Positions 50,641 to 62,706 of a DNA stretch of 64,000 bases are shown here, piece after piece (positions within the stretch are counted from its first letter, which is position 1; every line of letters starts with the position of its first letter). A model generated the notes under the pieces. That model was not told where the DNA came from. It worked only from the letters and a program-made list of their open reading frames with translations, and searched no databases. Position numbers and translations under genes: made by a program. Origin of the DNA: Anagrus nilaparvatae. Lineage: Eukaryota > Arthropoda > Insecta > Hymenoptera > Mymaridae. Location of the stretch: assembly GCA_022575985.1 (NCBI GenBank), contig JAKSXM010000272.1:29157501-29221500 (forward strand), written 5' to 3'.

Positions 50641-51654
50641 TACTTTGTGAAGTAGTTTGATCATTATTGTTTTGACTGACTTGCGCATTTTTTCCGATTA
50701 ATTCATCAATAACTTTTTATAAATAATTCTTGTATATTTCTTGGCCAGGTATCAATTTTATTTCAAGATAATTTGAGACTCGATCAGCTCCTTCTAAAGT
50801 TATTTAAATTAATCCATACTTGTTTTTTTTTTTGATGGATTTAGGAAGTATAGCAACACTTACAGATATTTAAGTCTTCACAAGCCATAATAATTTTTTG
50901 ATAGGAAACCAATCTTTTTTCTTCATTGCTTAATTCTCACTTATTATCAGAACTTTTTTCATTAAAATCACAGAATATATTTTTAGATTCTATTACTAAC
51001 CTAAAATTATAAACAGTTTAAATTAGCTATAAAATTTAGCTTTACAAAAAAAAAAATAATTGCTACAGAATTTACTTTTTTCATTTTTCCCTTCTTCTTG
51101 AGTGTTAATTATTGAATTTCCATCAACAATGGCTGTTGTGTTATTCAGTTTTAAAATAAATTCTTAAAGAACACTGTAACAAGTAACTCAGATAAACAAA
51201 AAAAAAAAAAAAATAGATTTTTTACGAAAATTTAGAATTTTTGTATTAATTTTATACTTGATAGAAAAATTATGTATTTAAATATAATTTTAGTAAATTA
51301 GAAAAATAGAAATTGAAACACTTTTACTTAAATATGTAAATAAAAATACGCACTTGTATTGATTTTACAAAATTGCTCCGGAAATAGGCACAGCAATTTG
51401 CTTAATTTTATACTTAAAATAGAATAATTATGCAATAGATTTTTGCAATAGTATAATTTTAAAAAAAGAGAAAAAATTGCTACTTTAAGTACACCTGTAT
51501 GAATAAAAATAAATAATAATATAATCAATATTTACAATTATTATTTTAAGCACAACATTGCATTTATATTTGATATTTTAGTATTCGGGCAATAACTAAA
51601 ATGCGTAGTAGTAATAAAATATTTATTTAACCATGGGATAGAAATTAAATAAAA
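50641..51654. other. spacer between relic and odorant receptor
   Basis: May hold further remains of the relic's N-terminal part between 50641 and about 51000, but no frame is convincing. 51180-51654 should contain the odorant receptor promoter; no TATA box was singled out. Confidence 0.4.
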
Positions 51655-54600
51655 ATGAGGCAAAATCAGAATTTTGAAAATTATTTTAAATTATGTAAAT
51701 ATCAATTTTTTTTTGTCGGATTATGGCCTTACGAAGAAAGAAATTTTTTAACTCCAATTACGAAATTTTTAAAAATTTTATGGCCATTTCAAAATATTGC
51801 TGCTTACGTTTTACAGGTAAACCCTAAATGAATATAATTTAAAAAATATTTAAGCTTGATTAAATATTAATTTTTAGTTCATAAAATTTTATGAAATAAG
51901 AAATCAAACAACAATTTTAATAGAAGGTTTTACAGTAATGCTTGCATGCACCATTGCTACTACTGCATTTTGGAGTCTCTTGTTATTAAATAAAAAGGTT
52001 AAAACAAGCATGGTTATGGAGCAACGTTTAACTTCCGCAATGAACTTGAATATTAAATACACTGTAAAAAGTAACTTTCTTGTATTAACAAAAATATTAG
52101 AACATTTTTGAAAAATTAGTAAATTTTCAAAAAAATTTGTAAATATTCGAAAAAAATCGTATATTTACGAAATTTAGTAGATTAACAAAAAATTCGAGTA
52201 TTCTCGATTTTTTTTTGTGAATTCGCAAGAAAAATTGATAATTTACAATTTTATATTAAAAAATTAACAAAAAATAGTTGTAAATTTACGAAAAATAATT
52301 GTGAATTTACAACTTTTTTCGTAAAATCACAAAAAAAAAATCGAGAATTCTCGAACTTTTCGATAATATACTAAATTTAGTAAATTTACGATTTTCATCG
52401 AATATTTACAAAATTTTTTGAAAATTCACTAATTTTTCGAAAAATTTCTATTTTTTTTGTAAATCTAAGAAAGTTCCTTTTTACAGTGTATGCACAAGAA
52501 GTCATGATTTGACTTTTTAAAGTCATCTTTATTTTTCATTTTTAGATTAAATCAGTTTTGGATGATATTAATGGACATTGGTCAAAGATTCAGCAAGATG
52601 ACAAAGAATTGAGGATTTTATCTGAAAGTGCCGAAATTGGAAAAAAGATGTCAGTCGCGTATGTGGGTAAGTTATGAGCTATCTCAAAATAAGTAATTTA
52701 GATTTATTTAACAAGGAATTTATAATTAAAGAGATTTTTTATACTACTAAATTCAACTGCAGTTCGCGCAGTGATGAATATTAATAATCTAGAGTGAGAA
52801 ATTAATAATAAGTTTTATTTTGGCTATTTGGTTAGATAGCACAATTTTTTGAAACTAATTTTTGAATTGAGAAACCTCAAAAATTCCCAAATTTTAAATA
52901 TAAAAAATAACAATTAATTTTTCAAAGTGGCATATTTTTTACGCGTATTCACGTATTACGCGTAATACGATCTTATTTATTACTTATAATAAATTCCTTC
53001 TAAAATCTTTTTAATATTTGGAACGATAACAGTATTTATACTGTTTTTTCAACTAATAAATAAATCATTAAAATAATTTTAGTTGCAATTTGGTTATTAG
53101 CTATGTTATTTGTATCTTCACCAATGTTATCTCCTATCATGGATATTTTACGTCCTTTGAATGAAAGCCGAAAAATACCATCTGTGTTTGTAGTGGAAAC
53201 GATGCTCGACGAAGAAAAATTCTTTTATATAGTATATCCGATTGAAATAATCTTTACTATCTTTACAATTTACATTGTTGGCGCATTTGATTGCTTACTA
53301 GCAAATTTATCTCAACATGGTGAAGGATTGTTAAGAATTGTAGAGTAAGGTTATATGATTTGTTTAACCTTTAGCCGGCCACTGTGACCACTAGAGAGGT
53401 CATGGTATAGTCAAAGTATACTTTTAGTATGTATAAAAATCTCAGCCGCCTAAAGGTTAAAAAACTTAAATATCAGTAAATAAAAAATTTTTATTACTTG
53501 TTGATACAACAACAATTATGCAATTCTTCGTGAAACTGATTTAAAGGTGAAGGTGAAGTTTTTTTAATAAAATATTAGACAACTTTATTTTAATTTTTAA
53601 AAAGCCAAAACTTTCGCCTTCTGTTTATGTTAGTTTCAGCTGAAATATAATGAAAAAAATTTTACCCAATTAAAATAATTTCTGAATATTTTTTATTATT
53701 ATATCAGGACTTTGGATTTCTACTTTGAATTTTGATTTTTTTTACAGACATCGTATCAAAGAAAGTTTGTCTGATGAATATTCACAGGAGGACAAGCATG
53801 AAAAATTAGTGGCTGCTATCGCAGAACATCAAAAAACTCTATTGTTAAGTACAATGTTTTTTTTTTCTAGTTTAAAAAACACGATAACAATTTTGAAGAT
53901 AAATTTCAAAAAACTTTTTTTAAATTGTTTTAGAATTTTAAACTTTTTTGCACAATAAACGATATATCAGCTTAAACTTCAGAAAATTGATCAAATAATC
54001 GCTCCTTCAGGGTGATTAATTCAACATAAAACTAAATTTTTATATCTAAATATTATTGCATATAAAGATACCCAAAATACAATCGATTTTGCGAGTTAAA
54101 AACGCTGTGCCTTTATCTTTAAAATTGCTTTCAGATTTCTCTTAAAAATGGAGGCTGTTGTTGCCCCAGTAATTAACATCCTTTTTATAATATCCAATAT
54201 AATGATGAGTATTTGTGGATATGCAGTAAGTTAATTTTTTAGGAGTACATTGTTATAAATTTTCGTAAATTAACGAATAAATTCGTGAATTTACAATTTT
54301 TATTTGTAAATTTACGATTTTTTTAGTGAATATACATTACCTATTTTTAGTAAAATTACGACAAATTCGTAATTTTACGATAATTTCGTATATTTAACAT
54401 ATGGTATATTTAACAGTGCAGTATATAACTCAATTTCAATCAAACCGGACTAAACCAAATGGTCGGGTCTTCAAATCGGTTTTAAAGTATTTTATGAAGA
54501 AAAAGTTTTTAAACTTAATGCAAGTTTTTTACAAGCAAAATTATCTCTCTTTTTTTTAGAAATGGTCAAAAAAAAGAAAATGGCTTCATAAATTCGAGGA

Positions 54601-55613
54601 CTAAACCCATGGACTAAGCCTTATAAGCCAAAAAATGACATTGAGGCTTTTTTTAGTAGTACTTTTGGAAAAAAATACTTTGGAACCGATTTGAAGACAC
54701 GACCATTTGGTTTAGTCTGATTTGGTTTTAATCGAGCCACATACTAAATGGTTATTTCTTAACATAAAAAATTACAGATGTTTGATAGAAATGGTGATAT
54801 GAAGCAAGTAATTAAATTTTTAGTTTTCTTTACTTGCGTCGCTGTTCATGTACTTTTCTTCTTTTATCACAGTCAAAGAATTGTAAATGCGCATGAAAAA
54901 TTATATTTCGCTATGTACGTATAACTAATTATATATTATAATAACGAAGGCTTACCAAAATTTACCAAAATAGGAAAGGATTTTTAGAAAATTAAGTACG
55001 ATTTTAAATACGAAATAACGATGCTAATTGCAATTTTTTGAATATTTCTTTTGGATAAATCTTTTTTAATAGTTTTAAAGTGTCTTTAGTCCTTTTTGGA
55101 TATTTTTTAATTAATTTTATATTTATTGAAAAAATTTTGCACTCACTCTTTACACCCAGTCTGTGGAAAAATTGTCTTTTTTGCAAAATTTTAACGATCC
55201 GATAGCAAAAGTAACTAGCAAAAAATCATAGTTTACAAAACCTAAAAATCTTTGAATGGTCTGGTAGCCGAATGAACATTATTGTTGGCCCGTGTAATAA
55301 ATATAAATTATTAAAATAAAACATCTCATTATAGTTTAGATTCTAATTGGTACGAAGCCTCGCTAAAAAGTAAAAAATTAATTACTTTTTTATTACTTGA
55401 CTGCATTCGACCTTATGGTTTAAAAACTATTCTTGTTAAAGGAAATATGGAATTTTATGTAAAGGTAAAATATATTAATTATTTGAATAGATATTTAAAA
55501 AAACATAGACTCATATTTATTTTAAATATTATTAGGTTATGAGAGTAGTATTGAGTTATTTCTTCACGTTCAGAACGTTAGCTATGATGTCTGAAGCTAA
55601 ATCAGAAATATAG
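51655..55613 (+). CDS. odorant receptor (7tm_6 family)
   Basis: Nine exons: 51655-51816, 51878-51997, 52546-52666, 53083-53344, 53748-53843, 54135-54225, 54778-54914, 55335-55464, 55536-55613. They join in frame into 398 residues, the usual receptor length. Insect ORs are inverted seven-helix subunits that form ligand-gated cation channels with Orco in olfactory neuron dendrites. Family marks: FVGLWPYEE in the N-terminus, PLNESRKIP and the DEEKFFYIVYP loop in exon 4, LSQHGEGLLRIVEHR at the exon 4/5 junction, HSQRIVNAHEKLYFAIL with SNWYEAS across exons 7/8, and a C-terminal SYFFTFRTLA. The intron positions and motifs suit hymenopteran ORs. No stop or frameshift was found, so the gene looks functional. 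Introns 2, 4 and 6 contain small transposons. The ligand is unknown. Confidence 0.93.
52060..52489. mobile_element. AT-rich palindromic MITE, family CACTGTA, copy 2
   Basis: 430 bp in intron 2 of the odorant receptor, starting CACTGTAAAAAGTAACTTTC and ending CCTTTTTACAGTG, flanked on both sides by TA (52058-52059 and 52490-52491). A TA duplication points to the Tc1/mariner superfamily. It closely matches the element at 28814-29231. Confidence 0.88.
53368..53456. mobile_element. 89-bp piggyBac-like MITE
   Basis: In intron 4 of the odorant receptor. It starts CCTTTAGCCGGC and ends GCCGCCTAAAGG, and is flanked by TTAA on both sides (53364-53367 and 53457-53460). TTAA duplications and CC...GG ends are the signature of piggyBac. 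At 89 bp it is very small for an element with both ends intact. Confidence 0.8.
54248..54418. mobile_element. small AT-rich MITE in odorant receptor intron 6
   Basis: Ends CATTGTTATAA and TATTTAACAGTG are roughly inverted. The interior repeats the TCGTAAATT/AATTTACGA motif seen in the CACTGTA family, so it may be a short relative. It directly abuts the next element. Confidence 0.5.
54420..54745. mobile_element. MITE with ~75-bp imperfect terminal inverted repeats
   Basis: The left arm includes CTAAACCAAATGGTCGGGTC and TTCAAATCGGTTTTAAAGTA. The right arm is its inverse with some differences. 326 bp, in intron 6 of the odorant receptor, without coding capacity. A fragment of the same family (CGTGTCTTTAAATCGGTTCC) lies near 61542. 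Confidence 0.75.
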
Positions 55614-55655
55614 AATAACTTTTAAAATTTATTCAAAATCAAAAAATAATAATTC

Positions 55656-57035
55656 CACGGTAGAGCTGCTTTGGGTGAATATTCAACCAATTGGTTGAAT
55701 TTACAACCAAAAGCTAAAATACAAAATAAAAACGATGTTATTATAATGCAGGGTAAAAAATGATCAAGGCATCCATTAAAAGTGAATTAATTTTCAAATA
55801 TATTAAGAATTATATTAAGAATTCTTTGCTTTATTATTTTATGTAGGATATCCTTTTTAATCAGTCATTACTCAGCTTCAGAACCAAATGAAGTAGTACA
55901 TAAAAAATTACTAACAAGGGGAGTTCAATACATTTGGAACACTAAATTACACCAAATGGTTATGGATGAGTGTATTATATTGAAAAAAAATGCCGGGTAC
56001 CCTCCGTTCATTCCAATGGGCCTTTTGGGCCTAAAAACGCAGTGCTCAATGTTATGGAATAGGGTTTTTGGGTAATTTTCAATGAAACGCTTAAACCTTA
56101 CAAATTAACTAAAACACTTTCAATTGGTCTAATAAACCGCTATTTTTTATCATTAATTCTCTCATCACTATAGCCAATTAACCGGATAGTCATTTTTGGT
56201 TAAAAATGACCAATTTTTAAATTGCTGCCAAATTTGTAATTTTTGACGATAAGGGATTTTATAAGTCTCAAAATATTTCCACAAACTTCAAAATTTTAAA
56301 AATTCTTTACTCTACCTTTTTCAATTATTTGTTAATCAGATTTGATAATTTGAATTCGGAGTCCCAATTTTAGGATTTTTTAAAAAAGCTCATTTTTAAT
56401 GTTAACTTTGAAAAGCCATTTATTAAAAACGACTCAAGGAAATGAAACGAGTAATAAATTTTTGGAAACTTGAAGCTTGTAGAAATTTTTTGAGATATAT
56501 AAAACCATTTTTTGTCAGAAATTAAGAATTTGACAACAATTTAAAAATTGGTCATTTTTAGCCAAAAATGGCCATTTGGTGGATAAGAAATTGCGGTTTA
56601 CGGCGTTTAAAAGGTGATTTTTAAACAAAAAAAAATGAGACCAACCAGAAGAGTTTTGGTTAATTTGTAAGGTTTAAGCGTTTCATTGAAAATTATCCAA
56701 AAATTCTATTCCATAACATTGAGCCCTGCGTTTCTAGGCCAAAAAGGCCCATTGGATGAACAGAGGGTAGCCGGCATGTTTGTCAATATAATAAACTCAT
56801 CCATAACCATTTGGTGTAATTTGATGTTCCAAATGTATTGAACTCCTCTTGTAAGTATAATATAGGTATTCAAAAATTAATTCACTTTTAATAGATGCCC
56901 TGATCATTTTTTACCCTGCATTATAATAACATCGTTTTTATTTTATATTTTAGCTTTTGGTTAAAAATTAAACCAGTTTTGGTTGAAAAAATTAAACCAA
57001 TTGGTTGAATATTCACCCAAAGCAGCTCTACAGTG
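55656..57035. mobile_element. 1.38-kb foldback element with long inverted arms
   Basis: The left end CACGGTAGAGCTGCTTTGGG matches the inverse of the right end (CCCAAAGCAGCTCTACAGTG). The arms extend about 600 bp each, with moderate differences and a 30-bp length difference near the ends, around a centre close to 56345. Shared inner blocks include AATAACATCGTTTT, TGGTTATGGATGAG and GGTTTAAGCGTTTCATTG. No reading frame suggests a transposase, so it is non-autonomous. It starts 43 bp after the odorant receptor stop, so it probably lies within or at the end of that mRNA. Confidence 0.88.
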
Positions 57036-59011
57036 TCTATTTACAAAATTCTAATACTTACTGTTAAATTCAGATAAATTACTCAGTTTGAATTTATCAT
57101 AAATTACTTAATAATTAAAGCTAAATTCAAACAATGCTTAAAATTTTATAAAAAATTCCAAACTTAGCAGATATTATTTGAAGTACGTCCCATTAAAAGT
57201 AAAATATAAACTAAAATATCGTAAAACTTATTTTTGGAACTATATAATTTAAATTTTATTAAGAAATTTATAAGCAAAAGAAAAATGCATGATTTCATTT
57301 GTAAAATTCAATGACGCTTAAAATCTTGAAATTTGATTCCTCATATAGAGGAACCATTGTGATAGGTAGAATTTTTATTTTTGATTTTTTTACTTATTAG
57401 AACGTTTTGTATTATGTACGTTATGTATGCATGTATGTGTATTTATGTGTGGATGTAACCGGTTATATTTCTAAACTATGTTGAATTTAATACCTAATTT
57501 TTTTTTCAAACAGTTTTTCATCAAAAAATCTCAAACTATGCCTACTTTTTTTTAACTTTTAATTTTGATGTATTACCTCGTTTTTTTATGAAATTACTAG
57601 TTTTATAGATATCAATTTTATTCGATTTCTCGGATCTAATACCTAAAATAGTTAATACTGGATTTCTTGGATCTGTTAGCTAAAGTATGGAAAATTTTTT
57701 TCTCAAAATTTTTTGTATCAAAAAATTAACAAAAAAAAAATTACTTTTTTTTTAGAGGTAATACCTAATTTTTTTCCATGGAATTTCTAGTTTCAAGAAA
57801 TTCTTTATTTCTCAATAGATATGAAATCAAAATGTTAAAAAATTTTTTGTTCCAATAAATAAAAAATTTATTGTTTCTTTTTTTATGTATTTTTTTTATG
57901 TATTTGCACAGGAGGTTTACTTTAAAAAAATTTGGTGTCAGATATGTCTGATACATAAAATGGTGAAAATTTTCAGCCCATATGAATATTTGTGATTGCA
58001 TGAGGAGCCGTAGAGCCAATAATTGAATAGCGTTTTTTAAATAGGCAGAATCATACTTGTACTTTCCAAAAAATTCTAAAATAATTAAGCTTATTTAGAT
58101 AGCTTTACTGCTGTAAGCATACCGATAAGTTTAATCTTTTTACGTGGGAAAAATCTTTAAAAAGTGCTTCACTTGTATAAAAATAATTTTGGGTATTTTA
58201 ATAGAAATTTAAAAAACACTGTACACACATTATAGGTAGTTGAAAATGATGTTTATATTTGAGTCAATAATGCACATATTAAGATATTATTATTATCAAG
58301 TATATATCCAATCCAATTGATATTCTTGTGTATGACAACAAAGCTAGACAGTAGCATACTCGTACTAAATATATATAATGTTAAACTGATGACGTTTACG
58401 CATGAAACCAGTAAATACGCTAACATAACGCTCGAAGCAATATATTTCTATCTATATGGCTGATTTCGATAAAACGTTAATTTATAGATTTTGCATTTAT
58501 GTCAGCTAAGGTAACAAATAAGTTTGGATACACAAATTTCTATAATTGGTTTTTAATAAATTCTTGTAATAACCCCTCTCAAATTTGTTGGATTTGTTAA
58601 AATTTCTTAAAATTTATCTTGCATGAAATATTACTTTTTTTAATTCTGTCTTCAAAGCTTGCCTTTTCAAACCAAATTCACGAGACAAAGTGATACATTC
58701 CTTTACACTTTATTTTTTCTACTGTTCTCATCAAAAAGTGGGAAAAGTAAAGCTGGCCTTGATTTTGCCGCATTGGTCTTTACAAAAAGTGTGACTCACA
58801 TCCTTTTATTTTTTATTTCTTTTTTTTTTATTCCTTTTGTCTATTATTCTTTTTTTATTCTTTTACATATAATATTGAATTATTTTTTTATCATTTTAGA
58901 AAACGTGTACTATTTAAAAAAAAAATTAGATTGTTTGTATTATTTAGATCCAGTTATCTGAATTACGATTTGCAAAGGCTTAAACTTTGATGACGTCATT
59001 AAAAAAAGTAC

Positions 59012-59075
59012 ATTTCTTAACTTGTGCGCAAGTGTGATAAATCCCCAAGTATCACCTTGCGCACTTGTTAAGAAA
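59012..59075. ncRNA. miRNA-precursor-like hairpin
   Basis: TTTCTTAACTTGTGCGCAAG at the left pairs with CTTGCGCACTTGTTAAGAAA at the right. The stem is about 26 bp, with a two-base internal mismatch, one bulge and a loop of about 11 bases. Size and shape suit a pre-miRNA, and the stem is less AT-rich than the surroundings. A consensus CRE, TGACGTCA, lies at 58991-58998. It may equally be the remnant of a tiny inverted-repeat transposon. No known miRNA was recognised. Confidence 0.35.
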
Positions 59076-60199
59076 ACTACTATTTTTGTTTTTAATTTTT
59101 TTACTCCACTAACGTCTATTTAGAGTAAATATAATTTTTTTGTTTCTTTATTTAATTATATAAATCAAGATGTGCTCTAAAATTAAAAATTATCTTTTAC
59201 TGACTTGATATTGTCACTTTAAACTCCCATTGAAAAAATTATGTATTACATATTGTATATTATTGTATATTACATAAAAAAAAGAGCCCCTGCAATAAGA
59301 AATAATTAGACAAAAATTTTCATTATTTTTAAATTGAAATCAGCGAAATTGAGAAATAAATGATAATGAATTTCTAAGACCTAGAACTTCCGTGTAAGAA
59401 ATTAGGTACTAAGTCCAAAAAAAAAAAATTTAATGGGGTTTAAAAAATTTGTATTTTTTGTATTTTTTGTTTGCAAAAATTTTGAGACAAAAATTTTTAA
59501 TAAATTAATTAACAGATCCAAGATATCGAGTAAAGACGATATTTCTAGATAATAGAAGTTTCATAGAAAAAAATGAGGTATCCTATCCAAATTTAAAAAA
59601 AAACAATTTAAGATTTTTGATGAAAAAATAAAAAAAAAAATACCTACACAAAAAAACACATATGTACTTATTTTTTTTTAAAACTGGTATTTTAGCTTCT
59701 CAGGGTCTTAAATTGGGCTTAAATGAAAAAAAAAAATAAAATTTTATCTACTGCAATAAAAAATTAACTATTTAATTATGCAAGTGTTTTTTTATCAAAA
59801 TATATTATTTTTATTTATATTTTTATTGTAAGTGTTTTTTCTTTTAACTCTATTTTATATTCAAGAAAAACCTAGATTTACGGGAAATAAGTCATATATT
59901 TATAATTTGTAGAAGCGATCATATAGCAATAGATTTGTCTACCTATATAAACTTAAAATTGTCTTTTGAATTTACTGTATCATGTTAGATGTATTAGTTT
60001 TAAGATTATTTTATCTAACAAACTTGTTAATTATAATTGTAAAAATTTATAGAAATTGTGTTTGAACAAAAATTTGTCGATATTTTCTCTTTCTTAAAAT
60101 TTAATTAATTTTTATTTTATTTTCTTTTATACAGCATTTTAGAAATACCTAAAATTTGCCTAAAAAAGATACTTTGAGCGAGAGAGACAACTAAACCTG

Positions 60200-60295
60200 T
60201 GACGAGAGTGAGGCGTATCGAGTAACGCAAATTTTATCTAAAACGAGAACTAGTTTAATCTCGCCTCATTCTCGGCTGAGAATTCCTCGTTCTAT
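60200..60295. repeat. short inverted repeat CGAGARTGAGGCG
   Basis: CGAGAGTGAGGCG near 60203 and CGCCTCATTCTCG near 60279 are inverted with one difference, about 65 bp apart, and are followed by further AT-free bits. Possibly the ends of a tiny transposon. Confidence 0.45.
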
Positions 60296-61534
60296 CTAGA
60301 ATAATACAAAATCAAAAAATTTTAATCAAGGCTTTAAAAAAATATAAAATTTATTGTTATGCCTATTCAAAACATATTACCTATACACATTTAAAGAATA
60401 TTTATAATGAAGTAATAATTTAATAATCTTTTATTAATATTTTTAAAACATTTATCAATGTAATCTATTATCAATATATTTTTTAAACACAAGAATAAAA
60501 AAATAATATAGCACAGAAATAAAGCATTATTTTAATACTTTTCTTCTTTAGCTTTCTTTCCCAGTCAGCTTTTGAAAATGTTTAGATCTAGAATTAATGA
60601 TGCACCGTAGAAGCACCGTAGAACACTGCTTACTGGGTCATTTAGGCGAAAGCTGATGTTATATTCATGTTCAAGAATTTATAAAACACAATGAACTAGT
60701 AAAAATCTTTAAGGTTGAATCAGGTGGATGAAAATGGAATTTTTTTATTTATAATTTTTGGAAATCGAAGCTTCTGGAATATTTGATTCTTTAAAAATTT
60801 TAAAAAAATTCAATATTTAGGATATTCTTTGGCATTGATTCACTGAAAATAATTGTTTATTTTGTAATTTTGTCACCGAATAATTATTTAAAAAAATTTG
60901 TTTTCAATGCTAATCCAAAGGCCAAAGGTAAGGGGAGATGATCGTCCAGAGCAGACCGACTTTATTTAAAAGCCTCTTGAACTCCACCTTTAACGGTCAC
61001 CATTTTACGGTTAACATTTTGATTTCTCGTGCAGAGTAAGTATTAATTTTTTTATTTTTTTATATTTTTATAAAAAAGTGTATCATGTTATATAAAAAAA
61101 CCCGCATCCGCGATTTTACTATCCATTGAACATTTTATATATATACACGCAATCAAAAGAAAACTGTATAATATATATAAGGGTACTTTTATGAATCGCA
61201 TGGCTGACCAAATTGACCTTTTTCTACTTATGGCAAATATTATATTACATACTAAAACACATACCAAGTAATGTGTGTATACACATTTAATTTTTTTTTT
61301 ACTTAATATTATATTATGTACATATAATTTTTTATGCTATATAATTGAAAAAAAAATTCTGAAAAAAGATTTTATATTATAATTATCATTTTTTTATTTG
61401 AATATGAAACAGGAATTTAAATTTTAATAGTATTTCTGTAAGTATAAACTCTTAAATATTTGTTTAAAAAAATTAAATTCTTTAGATTTTAGATTTCAAA
61501 AAATCTGGGTAAATTTAAAGCAAGGGAGTTTCAA

Positions 61535-61595
61535 ACTACTCTTCGTGTCTTTAAATCGGTTCCATAGTATTTTTTCGCAAAAGTGAGTCTAAAAA
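61535..61595. repeat. fragment of the odorant receptor intron-6 MITE family
   Basis: CTTCGTGTCTTTAAATCGGTTCC and the following bases match one terminal arm of the 54420-54745 element with a few changes. A second end was not found, so it is a solo or degraded copy. Confidence 0.55.
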
Positions 61596-61854
61596 AGCTT
61601 ATAACTGGTTTGCGTTTTCATACAACCAACGATTATGGAACATATTTACCTAAAACAGTTTGAAATTACGTCTATAAAGCTTGTTTAGTAGTTATATTTC
61701 ACTTCCGGTTCAAAATTTTAATAATCTGACCCAAAAATATGAAAGAGCAACTCTTTTTGCATAGGGGAACATTTTTGGTTAAAAAAATTTTGATTTTAAA
61801 AAAGCTTTATAAACGTAATTTCAAACGACAACACAGGTCCGCTTGGGAACTAAT

Positions 61855-62030
61855 GGGTTAACTTATACTCCCTAATTATTATGAGTCCCAAAACCGAAAT
61901 TATAATAAGTCATTTAACCTAAAGTATTCTAAGTTCTTGTTCTTATCAGGTCCTGACTCCCATTTTAAATTATTCTAAGTCCCTAAATTAAAAATATTCT
62001 AAGTCAATTTCACCCCTTCTCCCGAATTCA
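61855..62030. repeat. dispersed repeat family 2, inverted copy
   Basis: Reverse-complement relative of 20820-21035, sharing AAAACCGAAATTATAATAAG and TATCAGGTCCTGACTCCCA with changes. Confidence 0.6.
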
Positions 62031-62074
62031 TCATTTGTTCTAATAAATTTTTACTAAGTTACTATATTCAGCTA

Positions 62075-62225
62075 AAAAGGCTACTTCCGGTTAAGTACAA
62101 TGATTTGGTCTCCGGAATCAAACCGAACCCAAGTTCAAGCATTATAAAATTAATCAAAAATCTCACTGATGTCCGTTGGAATTAGTCCTCTATACCACGA
62201 CAGACCCCCCAATACCTAAAAGAAC
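62075..62225 (+). repeat. dispersed repeat family 3, copy 2
   Basis: Same orientation as 29860-30060; shared segments include AATCTCACTGATGTCCGTTG and a CGACAGACC/GATAGACC pair. Roughly 150 bp are alignable by eye. Confidence 0.65.
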
Positions 62226-62706
62226 CGTTTTTCTGGGATTTTTTAGATTTTAATCAATTTCTCCGACCCTTGAACAGATAATACTTGGCTCATAGACCGG
62301 AAAACTTAAAATTTTACCACTTTATAAGGAAAAATTTTTTTTCGGCCGTTCAGTTTTGAATTTAAATCGGTTTTTCGAGCATAAAAAAATATACCATCCT
62401 TCAATTTTTTTTTATAGTCTTGATAGGTTTGAAAAAACATATTTTTAAAATTTTTAGAATATCTTTTGGAGGGGCAACCACTTTTTAGTACCCGAAAATT
62501 CAATATCTTATATACCACCGTTTAGCTGCGTATTTTTCTGCTATTAAATTTTTATTTTAAACACTTTATTGTTGTGCCAAAAATGCAAAAGCATAGTTAT
62601 GAAACTAATTTTAATCCGTGGCCACCATTATGCGATTCCAATCGTGCAATTCTGCAACTGCCGTTTACCCGCGCTTTTTGCATATTTTTTCTTTTCAAAT
62701 TCATTT

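Larger units (their letters stand above)
57036..62706. other. repeat-rich spacer before the second SMYD4-like gene
   Basis: No coding exon was recognised. It contains a strong short hairpin (59012-59075), an inverted pair at 60200-60293, a fragment of the intron-6 MITE (about 61535-61590), relatives of dispersed repeats 2 and 3, and a doubled GCACCGTAGAA near 60602. An open frame of 100 codons at 58659-58961 is mostly homopolymer-coded Phe and Ile. Confidence 0.5.

Noticed and set aside
51998..52080. Extension of odorant receptor exon 2 past 51997
   Set aside because: The frame stays open for about 110 bases and into the MITE, but stopping at the GT at 51998 gives the standard NKK-IKSVLDDI junction of the family and keeps the transposon out of the protein.
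53844..53958. Odorant receptor exon 5 read through to the stop at 53958
   Set aside because: Using the donor GTTAAG at 53844 restores the HQKTLL-FLLKMEA continuation in the next exon; read-through gives an unrelated low-complexity tail.
58659..58961. 100-codon plus-strand frame with a hydrophobic C-terminal half
   Set aside because: The second half is poly-T coded; the first half has no recognisable motif on either strand.
59012..59075. Assignment of the short hairpin to the miR-2/miR-13 family
   Set aside because: The 3' arm starts UAUCACC, not UAUCACA, and the rest does not match that family.
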